Assembly (NCBI GenBank): GCA_020632715.1
Contig: JACKFA010000002.1
Span: 858,501 to 922,500 of the forward strand
Source of the DNA: Deltaproteobacteria bacterium
GTDB lineage: Bacteria > Myxococcota_A > UBA9042 > PHBI01
DNA length: 64,000 nucleotides
Reading direction: 5' to 3'
Under the pieces are notes generated by a model. The model worked only from the letters and a program-made list of their open reading frames with translations. It did no database searches and was not told where the DNA came from. Shown here piece after piece: positions 18,901 through 27,739 of this stretch. The translations under genes were made by a program, and so were the position numbers. The stretch's first letter is position 1. Every line of letters starts with the position of its first letter.

Positions 18901-19368
18901 GATGTCGAAGCGCTTGAAGTACGAGTCGCTCTTCGACGTGTTGATGAGGCGCACCTCGTAGGTGCCCGCGGCGGCCGCCGTGTACTTGTAGGCGTTCGAC
19001 AGGGTCCCCGAGAACGCGCTCGAGCAGCTCACCCAGCCGGGGCTCGACGTCGAGTTGACCGCGACGCTCGTCAGCGCCCCGCTCGGTGAGGTGATCTCGA
19101 ACTTCATCGAGTCGCTGTCGCCCGAGCCGCACGCGCTGATGTTGATCACCTCGCCGGGCGCGAGGATGTCGACGTACATCGGGTGGTTCACGGCGAGGAG
19201 CTGCGACTGCCTGGCGTCGTACTCGAAGAGCCACTGGTTCAGGCCAGCCTGATACGAGCCTTCAGCGTGGGCGGCGCCGGAAGACAGGGATGTCACGCCG
19301 AGGAGCGTGGCGAGAGCCACGCCGAGGCGCGACGAGGAGCGCGTGAGGCGCACGGGGGCAACGTGCAT
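12991..19368 (-). CDS. Giant secreted adhesin-like protein: Ig/cadherin-like domains plus thrombospondin type-3 repeats
   Basis: The 2,125-residue protein has a signal peptide (cut after AHA, about residue 35) and a beta-rich N-terminal region to about 650. Several cadherin/Ig-like segments with TYVIRYHGCDD-type edges and paired Cys follow, up to about 1,330. A long array of calcium-binding repeats then runs to the C-terminus (DTDGDGLSDGEE, DSDDDGISDGDE and similar, more than 20 copies). The end resembles a MYXO-CTERM sorting tag: GLGCEGAGSG, a hydrophobic helix, then RRRRETA. The ATG (MHVAPVRLTRSS) lacks a good ribosome binding site. It is likely surface-exposed and calcium-stabilised, with a role in adhesion or motility inferred only from architecture. 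Confidence 0.9.
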   Translation of the reverse strand: MHVAPVRLTRSSSRLGVALATLLGVTSLSSGAAHAEGSYQAGLNQWLFEYDARQSQLLAVNHPMYVDILAPGEVINISACGSGDSDSMKFEITSPSGALTSVAVNSTSSPGWVSCSSAFSGTLSNAYKYTAAAAGTYEVRLINTSKSDSYFKRFDITVTSSTSVAPDPRRADGRLWAYIFSFNANGYGASEATDADYDVLVPGGAPGTNYVWKLDLDDFAGYYYDIVANSRGVDAPSSGLSVERVGNSITPQYPIYLGYPAVAAGSTGPAPDPTAFDFVNDQGAHGSLSPNDTPGVGDSGTFSFQSNVTGVYAITVDANDDGVYGAGDVLLLGDAVPGTNTVTWSGRDNAGHLLVDGSYDVQLALRVGEYHFISGDAETAGGTTGHGIAIARANPDGSTTPTPLYWDDQTALGGVSTLPNGTTTLTHTWGDFTGEGFGNERYVDTYVYGAVSSVTSVVVLGPGGAPAISASVEALDGYPVGGGAYQTTFLVRGDNTGNVTIDDRNLTLDLDAVFGAGRYEVVDVSTSYLFADAAYDGSAHAALFTGGTAIVADDLVTAQVTVAFRRDRAEAYPTVTLVASGSYAGSPLSASATDTLRVFPPVAPVAITDQGVTVMNVPVTLEVAVSSNDLADYDALDPTTIDLDPSAPGTQSIFVDASGNTFSVDEGGFVTLVPASDWAGTAVAEYTIGDEYGGVSNGALIIVDVRPLPLPFADSAFTRKATPVQIAIGQNDDPGIGLDPSGYDLDPETEGVQGTLETAEGAWSFGGGVATFAPAPDFTGVASIFYTVRDVEGHESPVAALVTVTVNTPPIIGDKDVWVKVGSPGVSWPVADDFTDADGDELDPATIEILDGPVGASGSVGGGVVTITPANPRGGGVYTLVLRGCDDNPASDCDVATFTVHVNDPPTISSGHRYVTLGGTVTVPVQDILDASSQGVVAPGWDLYSPAVAADEGEMGSPIAATEAGGTCFVQDGALVYVAPSASVQTGDGCWFEACELLPGPSGPASSVRACGRALWDFTITPAFHANDDQLATRQDTPITTSWDTVLANDPAADPATFELLVAASTEGGQVSVDGRDLAYVPADGFVGQDSFTYRVCDLASATRCAEATVRIRVNGPPTIEDQTVWVMTGTYDVTTSIAAVYSDPDGDALDNTSVAIDDLGAGGGVAMTPNDGAPTASIRFIPTDWEAADTYVIRYHGCDDAAASACDDATVTIWYNDPPFVRGLQAGLTAGTVHSFPIADILAVSDWRHIDGGGWDLDALVVGASPEGPFAQAVTTTAGGHCSANAQGITFSAGSEPATERCWFRLCEKQPVGQACGVASLDITVARDRTLDSDGDGLTDAFEEQLGTDPMVRDTDGDGLSDGEELAAGDPAAYEAGVDTDPRDADSDDDGLSDGDEARGLGKVEPFGPTNPLVSDTDQDGLPDGLEVGVTAPIAAGATTSAAHVAFGGTLVSARRFAIDLDPTTVTSPVNGDFDNDGLLDGTEDANKNGRVDNTIGRTGGVVGSGETDPANADTDGDSLWDGTELGLRDPEGPFTDLTRFRPDLEPLTRTNPCDADTDDGGQLDGAEDVNRNGRLDPGERNPTVRDDDDSDGDQLVDADELAIGTDPYDADTDGDGLSDGEEIAYGSRRFYDAGHDSNPLDADTDDDGLSDGDEVHGAGLLAAFGPTSPVLGDTDGDGLPDGLEAGVSAPLSAGQSGGPAQIAYVGTDITSEWFAVDRHPESVTDPTKADTDGDGLPDGMEDANGDGQAIYTLGDGQVLGTGETDPTVADTDGDGLVDGAEVLNHHTSPLDADTDGGGVADGAEILNGLNPLVPGDDLELFDTDGDGLSDALEARLGTDPTAADTDGDGLDDFRELSKGVLGQYDAGLDTFPTDADSDDDGISDGDEVNGTGPLAGYGPTNPLVRDTDGDGIVDGVEVGVTAPVESGWSAGHTAYAGTDVSIWRADVDPATTTDPNDADTDDDGIMDGHEDGNGDGAWQHTIGDSFGGGTGETDPGDPDSDGDGILDGTERGLAAPETADTDLSMFVPDQDPTTTTSAIDWDSDDDGIADGVEDQDHDGRFDLAIDSDPNDAESVPTTGAGPRVTVQGGGLGCEGAGSGTGAGLVLAMLALAVVLWRRRRETA

Positions 19369-19423
19369 GGGGGGCACCGTCCGTTCCAGAGGGGTGTCGT
19401 CGAACGCGGCTGAGGTAGGCCGC

Positions 19424-19493
19424 GCTGGGCTGCTCCCTGGCTGTCGGTCGGTCCCGCGGGGGGCTTTAGGACCTTTCGCCCGATTCGGCCTGG
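19424..19493 (-). promoter_or_regulatory. Possible structured 5' leader of the giant adhesin-like gene
   Basis: The 143-bp gap upstream of the large gene contains, on the minus strand, GGGC-GAAA-GGTCC (19481-19469). This forms a hairpin with a GNRA tetraloop. The same GGTCC can instead pair with GGACC (19454-19450), giving a mutually exclusive hairpin. TAAAGCC lies between, and GACAGCCAGG follows. AAAGCC...GGGxC and ACAGCCAGG loosely recall GEMM/c-di-GMP-I riboswitches, but the match is too poor to assign. A promoter and a structured RNA are both possible. Confidence 0.3.
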
Positions 19494-19511
19494 AATGCGG
19501 GTCTGAGAGGT

Positions 19512-20126
19512 TTACGCCGGGTCGAGCAGCGACGGCAGCCGCGCCTCGCACGCGGCGAGGACCGCGTCGAAGGCCACGGGGGCGCCGCGCTCGCGGGCGA
19601 GCGAGCTCACGAAGAGGCCGGCGATGCCGCACGGGACGATGGCCTGGAAGCCGCGGAGGTCGATGTCCACGTTGAGCGCGAAGCCGTGCATCGTGACGCC
19701 CCGGTGCACGTGGAGGCCGATGCTGCCGAGCTTCCTGCCGTCGCGGTAGACGCCCGGGCGGGCGTCGTCGTAGGCGACCTCCACCCCGACGTCGGCGGCG
19801 ACGGCGCGCATGAGCTCGCCGAGGCGGGCGACGAAGGTCGGCACGGACACCTTGGCGCGCCCGAGGTCGACGATGGGGTAGCCGACGAGCTGACCGGGGC
19901 CGTGCCAGGTGGCGAGCCCGCCGCGCTCGGTCTCCACGACGGGCGTGTCGAGCGCGAGCAGGGCCGCGCGGTCGACGACGCCGCCCCGGCGCCCGAGCGT
20001 GACGACCGGGTCGTGCTCGAGGAGGAGCACGCGGTCGGGGCCGCCGTCGAGCACCTCCGCGCGGGCGCGGCGCTGGAGCTCGCGCGCCGCGTCGTAGCCG
20101 ACGCGCCCGAGCCGCTCGACGATCAC
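19512..20126 (-). CDS. lipB: Octanoyltransferase (lipoate-protein ligase B)
   Basis: LipB moves octanoate from acyl carrier protein to the lipoyl domains of dehydrogenase complexes, the first step of de novo lipoate synthesis. The 204-residue product has the family motifs: RGGLATWHGPGQLVGYP (His75 region), the catalytic Lys in RKLGSIG (Lys132) and the catalytic Cys in VPCGI (Cys166). It starts with a GTG that overlaps the stop of the cysteine desulfurase gene (GTGA), indicating coupling. LipA, the Fe-S enzyme of the next step, is not in the window, but a cysteine desulfurase next door fits the sulfur demand of the pathway. Confidence 0.95.
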   Translation of the reverse strand: MIVERLGRVGYDAARELQRRARAEVLDGGPDRVLLLEHDPVVTLGRRGGVVDRAALLALDTPVVETERGGLATWHGPGQLVGYPIVDLGRAKVSVPTFVARLGELMRAVAADVGVEVAYDDARPGVYRDGRKLGSIGLHVHRGVTMHGFALNVDIDLRGFQAIVPCGIAGLFVSSLARERGAPVAFDAVLAACEARLPSLLDPA

Positions 20127-21259
20127 GGCGCCTGCGCCTCGGCGGCCGCCGCGGCGGCCACCGCCTCGGGGAGCTCGGCCACGACGCGGTCGATGTCGGC
20201 CTCGGTCGTCGCGTGGCCGACGCTGAGCCGGATGGTGCGGAGCGCCTCGTCCGCGGTGAGGCCGCTCGCGAGCAGGATGGGCGAGGGCGTCACGGAGCCC
20301 GAGTGGCAGGCGCTCCCGGCGGAGACGGCGATGTCGGCCGCGAAGAGGCGCTTGATGACGGGGTCTGCGGGGACGCCATGCGGCAGGACGAGGGCGCAGG
20401 TGTTCGGGAGGCGCGGGACCTCGGCGCCGATGACGCTCGCGCCCGGGAGCGCCGCGAGCAGGCGCCGCTCGAGGTCGTCGCGGAGGGCGCCGTAGCGGGC
20501 GGTCAGCGCGTCGAGGCGGCGCCAGCACTCGGCGGCGGCCGCGCCGAAGCCCGCGAGGCCGAGGGTGGACTCGGTGCCGGCGCGGTGGCCGTGCTCTTGC
20601 CCGCCGCCGATGAAGGTGGGGCGGAGCTGCGTGCCGCGCCGGACGATGAGCGCGCCGATCCCCTTCGGGCCGCCGAGCTTGTGGGCGGCGACGACGACGT
20701 AGTCGGCGTCGATGGCGTGGAGGGCGAGCTTGCCGGCGATCTGCGTGGCGTCGACGAGGAAGGGGACGCCCCGGTCGCGGAGCGCGGGCCCGAGGGCCTC
20801 GATGGGCTGCAGGACGCCGGTCACGTTGTTCGCGGCCATCACCGCGACGAGCGCCGGGCGGAGGCCGCCGTCGACGCGCGCGAGCACGTCCTCCGCGCGG
20901 ACGGCGCCGTGGGCGTGGGTCGGGACGACGTCGAGCTCGCGCTCGCCGAGGGCCTCGACGGCGCCCGGCACCGCGGGGTGCTCGATGGCGGTCACCACGA
21001 CGCGGCCGGGGCCCGCGGAGAGCACCGCCTGGTGGATGGCCTCGGTGGCGCCGCTCGTGAAGACGACGTCCTCGGGGCGCCGCTCGGCGAGCGCCGCGAC
21101 CTGCGCGCGCGCCGTCGCGAGCCAGCGCTTCGCCTCGCGCCCGGCCCAATGGCCGCTCGACGGGTTCCCGAAGGCGTCGAGCGCCTGCACGATCGCCTCG
21201 CGGGCGGCCGGCAGGAGCGGCGTCGTGGCGTTGTAGTCGAGGTAGACGCGCTCGGTCAT
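20123..21259 (-). CDS. Cysteine desulfurase (NifS/IscS family, class V aminotransferase fold)
   Basis: This PLP enzyme removes sulfur from cysteine as a protein persulfide for Fe-S clusters and thio-cofactors. The 378-residue product has VYLDYNATTP at its start, the PLP-binding Lys in AAHKLGGPKG (Lys194) and the catalytic Cys loop SAGSACHSGS (Cys318). Its ATG is embedded in ATGA with the corrected stop of the protease gene upstream, and its own stop overlaps the GTG of lipB. As the sequence stands, the protease frame reads through into this gene without a stop; that is best explained by a frameshift upstream. Whether it serves Fe-S assembly, thiouridine or lipoate sulfur is not shown. Confidence 0.93.
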   Translation of the reverse strand: MTERVYLDYNATTPLLPAAREAIVQALDAFGNPSSGHWAGREAKRWLATARAQVAALAERRPEDVVFTSGATEAIHQAVLSAGPGRVVVTAIEHPAVPGAVEALGERELDVVPTHAHGAVRAEDVLARVDGGLRPALVAVMAANNVTGVLQPIEALGPALRDRGVPFLVDATQIAGKLALHAIDADYVVVAAHKLGGPKGIGALIVRRGTQLRPTFIGGGQEHGHRAGTESTLGLAGFGAAAAECWRRLDALTARYGALRDDLERRLLAALPGASVIGAEVPRLPNTCALVLPHGVPADPVIKRLFAADIAVSAGSACHSGSVTPSPILLASGLTADEALRTIRLSVGHATTEADIDRVVAELPEAVAAAAAAEAQAP

Positions 21260-22759
21260 GCGGTGGGCTCTCGGTCGAGGGCGGCGCGGCGCCGGCGAGC
21301 GCCCGCGGCGACGAGCGCGAGCGAGCGCGAGCGCGAGCCACGATATGCCGAGCGGGGCGCGCCCGCCACCCGCGCAGCCACCGCCGTCGGACGCGGCGCG
21401 CGCCGGCGCCGTGTCCGCGCCGGCGCCGGTCGCGTCGTCGGCCGCGTCGTCATCGCCGCCGTCGGGGGTGATCGCGTCGGCGCCGCCGTCGTCGTCGGCG
21501 CTCTCGGCCGCGGCGGGATCCTCGTCGGCGGGGCCGCCGTCATCGGGAAAGAGAGCCTCGTCGAAGCAACCGCCGCTCGCCGCGCCGTAGGTCTGGCAGC
21601 GCGTCCCTGGCGGGCAGGTCGCGGGGTCGTCCTCGCGGCAGAGCGGCGCGCACAGCTTCCTCTCGCCGTCGGGCGTCGGGAGGCAGTAGCTGCCGGCGCC
21701 GCAGACCGCCGAGAGCGTGCAGCCCGCCGGGCCCGTGCCGGGATCGCTCGGCGCGCCGCTCGCCGGGAGGCAGACGCCGGCGTCGGCGAAGGGGCCGTCG
21801 CCGAGGGCGCAGACGAAGCCGTCGCCGCAGTCGGCGCCGCCCGGGAGGCAGGCGTGCGTGCAGGTCGGCCCGCCCGGCGTCGGCTGGCACCAGAGGCCGA
21901 CGGCGCAGGCGTCGGCGTTGCCGCAGCGGTCACCGAGGGAGCTCCCGCCCGGGACCCAGCGCTCGATCACGTCGCAGCGGAGCGTGTCCTCGCCGCAGTG
22001 GAGGCGCCCGGCGTAGCGCTCGGCGCCGGTGCGGTAGTCGTGGTCGAGGACGAGGCCGCAGTCGTCGTCGCCCGCGCACGCGGCGGCGGTGGGGTCGGCC
22101 GGGTAGAGGAAGCAGACGCCGCGCACGTCGTCGAGCTCGAGCGAGCGCGACTCGGCCCGGTCCGCGATCTCGGGCGCCATCGTGGGCTGGCGGTCGGGGT
22201 CGAAGGGGCCGAGGTTGTGCTGGAGCCCGATGAGGTGGCCGACCTCGTGGAGCGCGACCGCCTCGAGGTCGATGCCGCCCCCGCCGTCGTCCGTCCAGAT
22301 GACGTCCTGCCCGTTGAAGGCGATGTCCGCCTCCTCGATGCCGTCCGCGCCGATGACGGGGCCGGTGACGCCGAGCACGTAGCGGCCCATCTCCCAGCCC
22401 GACTCGACGAAGACGAGGTCGTTCTCGCCGTCGCGCGCGCCGCCGAGGACCACGGTGTCCTCGGGGGCGGCGGTGTCCGCGGCCTCGTCGACCGCGAAGC
22501 GCACGACCGCGCAGTCGACGGCCTCCCAGCGCGCGAGCGCCCGGGCGATGGCGGCGCGCGAGGCCGCGGCGCCGAGGTTGTCGCTCCCGGCCTGCGCGAC
22601 GCGGAGCGGGATCGGGAGCCCGGTCTCCCAGCGCACGACGGCGTCGCCCGCGCGGAGCGAGACGGACCAGGCGCGCGCGGGGGCGGCGCTCGCGACGACC
22701 GCGACGAGGGCGGCGGCGGCGAGCGCGGCGTGGGCGAGGGCGGCGCGGCGCGGGATCAC
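21256..22759 (-). CDS. Matrixin-type metalloprotease with Cys-rich region and MYXO-CTERM tail (frameshift near the end)
   Basis: The protein starts at a GTG with a signal peptide (cut after ARA, about residue 30). It has a zincin domain with HEVGHLIGLQH at residues 171-181, the HExGHxxGxxH metal site of matrixins. A Cys-rich region (about 230-400) and an Asp/Ala-rich linker follow. The end GGGCAGGGRAPLG, a hydrophobic helix, then arginines is a MYXO-CTERM sorting tag. In the given sequence the helix breaks out of frame within a CTCGCG-type repeat (21312-21337). One frame over, the tag continues as LALVAAGARRRRAALDREPTA and stops in ATGA with the desulfurase start. The real product is therefore about 500 residues. 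The reads may contain an indel error here, or the repeat may be a slippage site. Confidence 0.82.
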
Positions 22760-22904
22760 GCGCGGACGCTACACCGGTGGGGCCGCCCGAGGCCAGCGCG
22801 ACGGCGCGCGACCACGCCGCGGGCGGGGTGAGCGGCGCGCCGAGGTGGCGTCGGGCGGGCCGCCGTGGCAGCCTCCGGGAGACGGCCACGGAGGGGACGA
22901 CACG

Positions 22905-23929
<1,025 letters not shown>

Positions 23930-23933
<4 letters not shown>

Positions 23934-24691
23934 CCGACGGCCTCGAGGCCGACCGCCCGGCGCGCGCGCGGATCCCGTGGCGCCTGATCGCCGTCGTGGT
24001 CGTCGTCATCGGCGTCCTCGCGGTGGCGCTGACGCAGCTCCCGCTCCTCCACTGGGTGCAGGCCATCGTCGACGACATCCGCGCGCTCGGCCCGTCGGGG
24101 GCGGTCGTCTACGGGCTCGTCTACGCGGCGCTCGCGACGGTGTCCTTCCCGGCGTCGCTCCTCACGATGGGCGCGGGCTTCGCGTACGGCCCGGTCGGCG
24201 GCCTCGCCGTGGCGTCGCCCGCGAGCGTGCTCTCGGCGGCGTTCTCCTTCTGGCTCGCCGAGCGCTTCCTCCGGCGCCGCGTCGAGGAGACGATCCAGGC
24301 GAGCCGTCGCCTCCGCGCGATGGAGCGCGTCGTGTCCGAGCATGGCTTCCGCATGGTCTTCCTCATCCGCCTCTCGCCGGTCGTCCCCTTCGCGCTCACG
24401 AACTACAGCCTCGGCGTCACACGCGTGCGCTTCTGGCGCTACGTGGGCGCGTCGTTCGTGGGGATGCTGCCCGGCGCGTTCCTCTACAGCTACCTCGGCT
24501 CGACGCTGCAGGTGCTCACGCGCGCGGCCGCGCCGGGCGAGGAGGCGTCGACCGCGAAGAGCGTGCTCTTCTGGGCCGGGCTCGTCGCGACGCTCGTCGT
24601 GACGGTGCTGCTCACGCGCGCCGCGCGGCGGGCCCTCGACGAGAAGGTCGAGGCGTCGCCGGACCCCGAGCGGGCCCCGGAGCGCGGTTGA
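23930..24691 (+). CDS. TVP38/TMEM64 (DedA-like) membrane protein
   Basis: The 253-residue integral membrane protein has a short cytoplasmic N-terminus, a first helix (about residues 20-40) and the SNARE-associated/VTT domain. Signatures are FPASLLTMGAGFAYGP and the loop FLIRLSPVVPFALTNYSLGV. A C-terminal helix precedes a charged tail. Members transport or scramble lipids or export small molecules. In arsenosugar-type clusters a TVP38 protein is a frequent neighbour, so it may move an arsenolipid or its precursor; this is inference. The ATG overlaps the arsS stop (ATGA) and its own stop overlaps the next gene's TTG. Confidence 0.88.
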
Positions 24692-26222
24692 GCCCGGCCC
24701 CGGACGACGCGCCCGGGCACGGCCTCCGCGCCGGCGACGCGGCCGACGCGCGCCTCCTCGCCGCCGTGCGCCCGCCCGGCTGGCGGAGCCCGCGCCCGCG
24801 GACCGCTACGACGTCGTCGCCGTCGGCGGCGGCACGGCCGGGCTCGTGACGGCGATGGGCGCGGCCGGGCTCAGGGCGCGGGTGGCGCTCGTCGAGCGCG
24901 CGCTCCTCGGCGGGGACTGCCTCGTCACGGGGTGCGTGCCCTCGAAGGCGCTGCTCGCCTCGGCGCACGCGGCGGCCGCGGTCCGCGGCGCCGCCGCGCT
25001 CGGCGTCGACGCAGGCGCCCCGCGCGTCGACTTCGCGCGGGTGATGGCGCGGCTCCGGGCGGCGCGGGCCGAGCTCGCGCCGAACGACGGGGCGCCGCGG
25101 CTCGCGGGCGCCGACGTGGACGTGTTCCTCGGCGACGCGCGCTTCGTCGGGCCCGACGCGCTCGAGGTCGACGGGCGGCGGCTCCGCTTCAAGCGCGCGG
25201 TCGTCGCGACGGGGGCGCGGCCGGCGCTGCCGCCGATCCCCGGGCTCGCTGGGGTCGGCGCCCTCACGAGCGACACGGTCTTCGGGCTCGAGGCGCTGCC
25301 GCGGCGGCTCGTGGTCATCGGCGCGGGCTCGATCGGCTGCGAGCTCGGGCAGGCCTTCGCGCGCCTCGGGAGCGAGGTCACGCTCGTGGACGTCGCGCCC
25401 CGCGTGCTCCCCCGCGACGACGCCGACGCGGCCGCGCTCGTCGCCGCCTCCCTCGCCCGCGACGGGGTCACGCTCCGGCTCGGGGCCGAGGTGCGGCGCT
25501 GCGAGCGCGGCGTGGACGGGGCCGTCGCGGTGACGGTCGCGCGCGACGGGGCGGAGGCGGTCCTCCAGGCCGACGCGCTGCTCGTCGCCGTCGGGCGCCG
25601 GGCGAACGTGGACGGGCTCGGCCTCGACGCGGCGGGCGTGGTCACCGACGCGCGCGGGATCGTCGTGGACGCGCGCCTCCGGACGGCGAACCGCCGGATC
25701 TACGCCGCCGGGGACTGCGTCGCGGGCGCGCCGAACCTCACGCACGCGGCGGACGCGATGGCGCGGATGGCGCTCCGGAACGCGCTCTTCTTCGGTCGGC
25801 GGCGGCTCGACCGCCTCGTCCTGCCGCACGCGACGTACACGGCACCCGAGGTCGCGCGCGTCGGGCTCGGCATCGAGGAGGTCGCGGCGCTGGGCGACCG
25901 GCTCCGCGCCGTGACGGTGCCGATGGCGCGCGTCGACCGCGCCGTCTGCGAGGGGGAGACGGCGGGCTTCGCGCGCTTCCACGTCGACCGGCGCGGGCGG
26001 ATCGCGGCCGCGACCCTCGTCGGGGCCCACGCGGGCGAGCTCGTCTCGGAGGTGGCGGTCGCGATGGCGCTCGGCGCGCCGCTCACGGCGCTCTCGGACG
26101 TCGTCCACCCGTACCCGACGCGCGCCGAGGTCGTGAAGCGGGCGGCCGACGACCAGAGCCGCGCGCGCCTGACGCCTTTCGTGGCGTGGCTCCTGCGGCG
26201 GATCATCCGGTGGCGGCGGTGA
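24688..26222 (+). CDS. Flavin-dependent disulfide oxidoreductase, mercuric reductase/dihydrolipoyl dehydrogenase family (apparent frameshift near the start)
   Basis: From about 24800 the frame encodes a full pyridine nucleotide-disulfide oxidoreductase. It has the FAD motif VVAVGGGTAGLV, the redox-active pair GGDCLVTGCVPSK, a second Rossmann motif VIGAGSIGCE, the FAD-binding IYAAGDC, and the dimerisation domain ending in HPYPTRAEVVK. Relatives have an N-terminal extension ending VRPPxWRNP just before the FAD motif. Here LLAAVRPPGWRSP is present but one frame away, starting from a TTG at 24688 that overlaps the TVP38 stop. The two parts join if one base is gained or lost at about 24790-24800. 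Without correction, translation would have to begin inside the FAD motif (ATG 24846). In this operon it may reduce an arsenic or thiol intermediate. Confidence 0.8.
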
Positions 26223-27580
26223 GCGGCGGGGGCGCCGACCGCGGCGCGGTCGTGCTCGTCGTGAAGCCGCCGCGCGCGGGCGAGGTGAAGACGCGCCTCG
26301 GCGCGGCGTTCGGCGACGACGCGGCGGCGGCGCTGGCGGCGGCCTTCCTCGCGGACACGCTCGCGACGGTGCGCACGCTCGACGCGGAGGTCGTCGTCGC
26401 CACCACCGCGGACGCGCTCCCGGGCCCCATCGCGCCGGAGGCGGCGGGGCTCCGGCACATGAGCCAGGGGGACGGCGACCTCGGCGCGCGGCTCGCCTCC
26501 ATTGTGCAGCGCACAATCGCCGATCACCCCTGGATCCTCTTGATCGGGGCCGACTCGCCGGGGATGCCCCGCGAAAATTATTGCAGCGCAATACGCGCGC
26601 TCGAGGGCGGCGCGGAGGCGGTGCTCGGGCACGCGCTCGACGGCGGCTTCTGGCTCCTCGGGCTCCGGCGGGCGCCGGCGGGCCTCTTCGACGGGATCCC
26701 GTGGAGCGCGCCCGCGACGGGGGCCGCGATGGCGGCGCGTCTGCGCGCGCTCGGGCTCGCGGTGACGACGGTGGCGCCGTGGTTCGACGTCGACGAGCCG
26801 CGCGACCTCGCGCACCTGCACCAGCTCATCGCGGCGGGGCGCGTCGAGGCGCCCCGGACGGCCGAGGCGCTGTGGCCTGTGGCGCGCCCGCGGCCGGCGC
26901 GGCTCGCGGCGGTGGTGCCGGCGCTCGAGGAGGAGGCGCGGGTGGGCGCGCTCGCGCGGCGGCTCGTCGCCGATCCGGCGATCGATGAGGTGATCGTCGT
27001 CGACGGCGGCAGCGCGGACGGCACGGTCGCGGCGGCGCGGGAGGCGGGCGCGGCGGTGGTCGTGGGGCCGCGCGGGCGGGCGCGGCAGATGAACGCGGGC
27101 GCGGCGCTCGCGGCGGCGGACGCGCTCGTCTTCGTGCACGCGGACGTGACACCCCCCTCGGACCTCGGCGCGCGCGTGCTCGACGCGCTGTCGGATCGCA
27201 GGAACGTCGGCGGCGCCTTCGTGACGTGGACGTCGCTCGAGGGGGCGCCGTCCTGGCTCGGGCCGCTCGTCCACCTCGCGGACGTGCGCTCCCGCGTGAC
27301 GCGCCTCCCCTACGGCGACCAGGCGATGTTCGCGCGGCGGCGCGACTTCGAGGCGGTCGGCGGCTTCCCGGACCAGCCGCTCATGGAGGACCTCGAGCTC
27401 TCGCTCCGGCTCTCGCGGCGCGGTCGCCTCCCCCGCCTCCGGCCGCCGGTCGAGGTCAGCGGGCGGCGGCTCGCGGCGGCGCCGCTCCGGACGACGCTCA
27501 TCTGGAACACGTTCCCGACGCTCTACCGGCGCGGGGTCCCTCCGGCCCTCCTCGCGCGCCTCTACCGCGCCGTTCGATGA
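26219..27580 (+). CDS. Fused TIGR04282-TIGR04283 arsenosugar-type glycosyltransferase
   Basis: The 453-residue protein joins two glycosyltransferase-fold domains. The N-terminal part (about 1-205) is TIGR04282/DUF2064 type, with KPPRAGEVKTRL, LLIGADSPGMP and ALDGGFWLLGL. The C-terminal part (about 225-450) is a GT2-family TIGR04283 domain, with AAVVPALEEEARV, VVDGGSADGT, GRARQMNAGA, FVHADVTPP and YGDQAMFARR. In many genomes these are separate adjacent genes assigned to arsenosugar biosynthesis. The GTG start overlaps the oxidoreductase stop (GTGA). Each domain retains nucleotide-sugar binding acidic motifs. The fusion implies that two successive sugar-transfer or sugar-handling steps occur on one polypeptide, but the substrates are inferred from family only. 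Confidence 0.85.
   Translation: MSGGGADRGAVVLVVKPPRAGEVKTRLGAAFGDDAAAALAAAFLADTLATVRTLDAEVVVATTADALPGPIAPEAAGLRHMSQGDGDLGARLASIVQRTIADHPWILLIGADSPGMPRENYCSAIRALEGGAEAVLGHALDGGFWLLGLRRAPAGLFDGIPWSAPATGAAMAARLRALGLAVTTVAPWFDVDEPRDLAHLHQLIAAGRVEAPRTAEALWPVARPRPARLAAVVPALEEEARVGALARRLVADPAIDEVIVVDGGSADGTVAAAREAGAAVVVGPRGRARQMNAGAALAAADALVFVHADVTPPSDLGARVLDALSDRRNVGGAFVTWTSLEGAPSWLGPLVHLADVRSRVTRLPYGDQAMFARRRDFEAVGGFPDQPLMEDLELSLRLSRRGRLPRLRPPVEVSGRRLAAAPLRTTLIWNTFPTLYRRGVPPALLARLYRAVR
26501..26593. repeat. Two AT-rich palindromes with the same AGC centre inside the glycosyltransferase gene
   Basis: ATTGTGC-AGC-GCACAAT (26501-26517) and TATTGC-AGC-GCAATA (26579-26593) are perfect palindromes around AGC. 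They use codons such as ATT, ACA, AAT, TTA-rich triplets and ATA that are rare in this genome. They lie in the TIGR04282 domain without breaking the frame. Confidence 0.7.
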
Positions 27581-27739
27581 GCCTCCCGGGCCGCCTCGGT
27601 TACATCGCCGCGGCCACGCGGAGCGCGAAACGCTCTACGGGCGGCGGCGAGCGACCGTTGTCGGAAAAAACCTGACGTCGGCGTAGTACGCCGCTCCATG
27701 CGTAAGCCCGCGGGTGCCAGACCCGCGCCAGGACGTGCG

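Noticed and set aside
12856..19089. A continuous plus-strand frame of more than 2,000 codons opposite the giant adhesin-like gene
   Set aside because: It is the complement of the repeated GAC-GGC codons of the thrombospondin repeats and encodes only Arg/Val/Ala-rich low-complexity sequence without a start region.
19424..19493. Calling the leader a c-di-GMP-I riboswitch
   Set aside because: Key consensus positions are not matched and no covariation can be tested here, so only a possible structured leader is reported.
20123..22759. A single protease-cysteine desulfurase fusion protein
   Set aside because: The MYXO-CTERM tag and an ATGA stop/start overlap are restored by one indel in a short repeat, so two separate genes are far more likely.
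27698..27739. ATG at 27698 as the start of the hybrid kinase
   Set aside because: It lacks a ribosome binding site, whereas the ATG at 27740 has AGGA at proper spacing.
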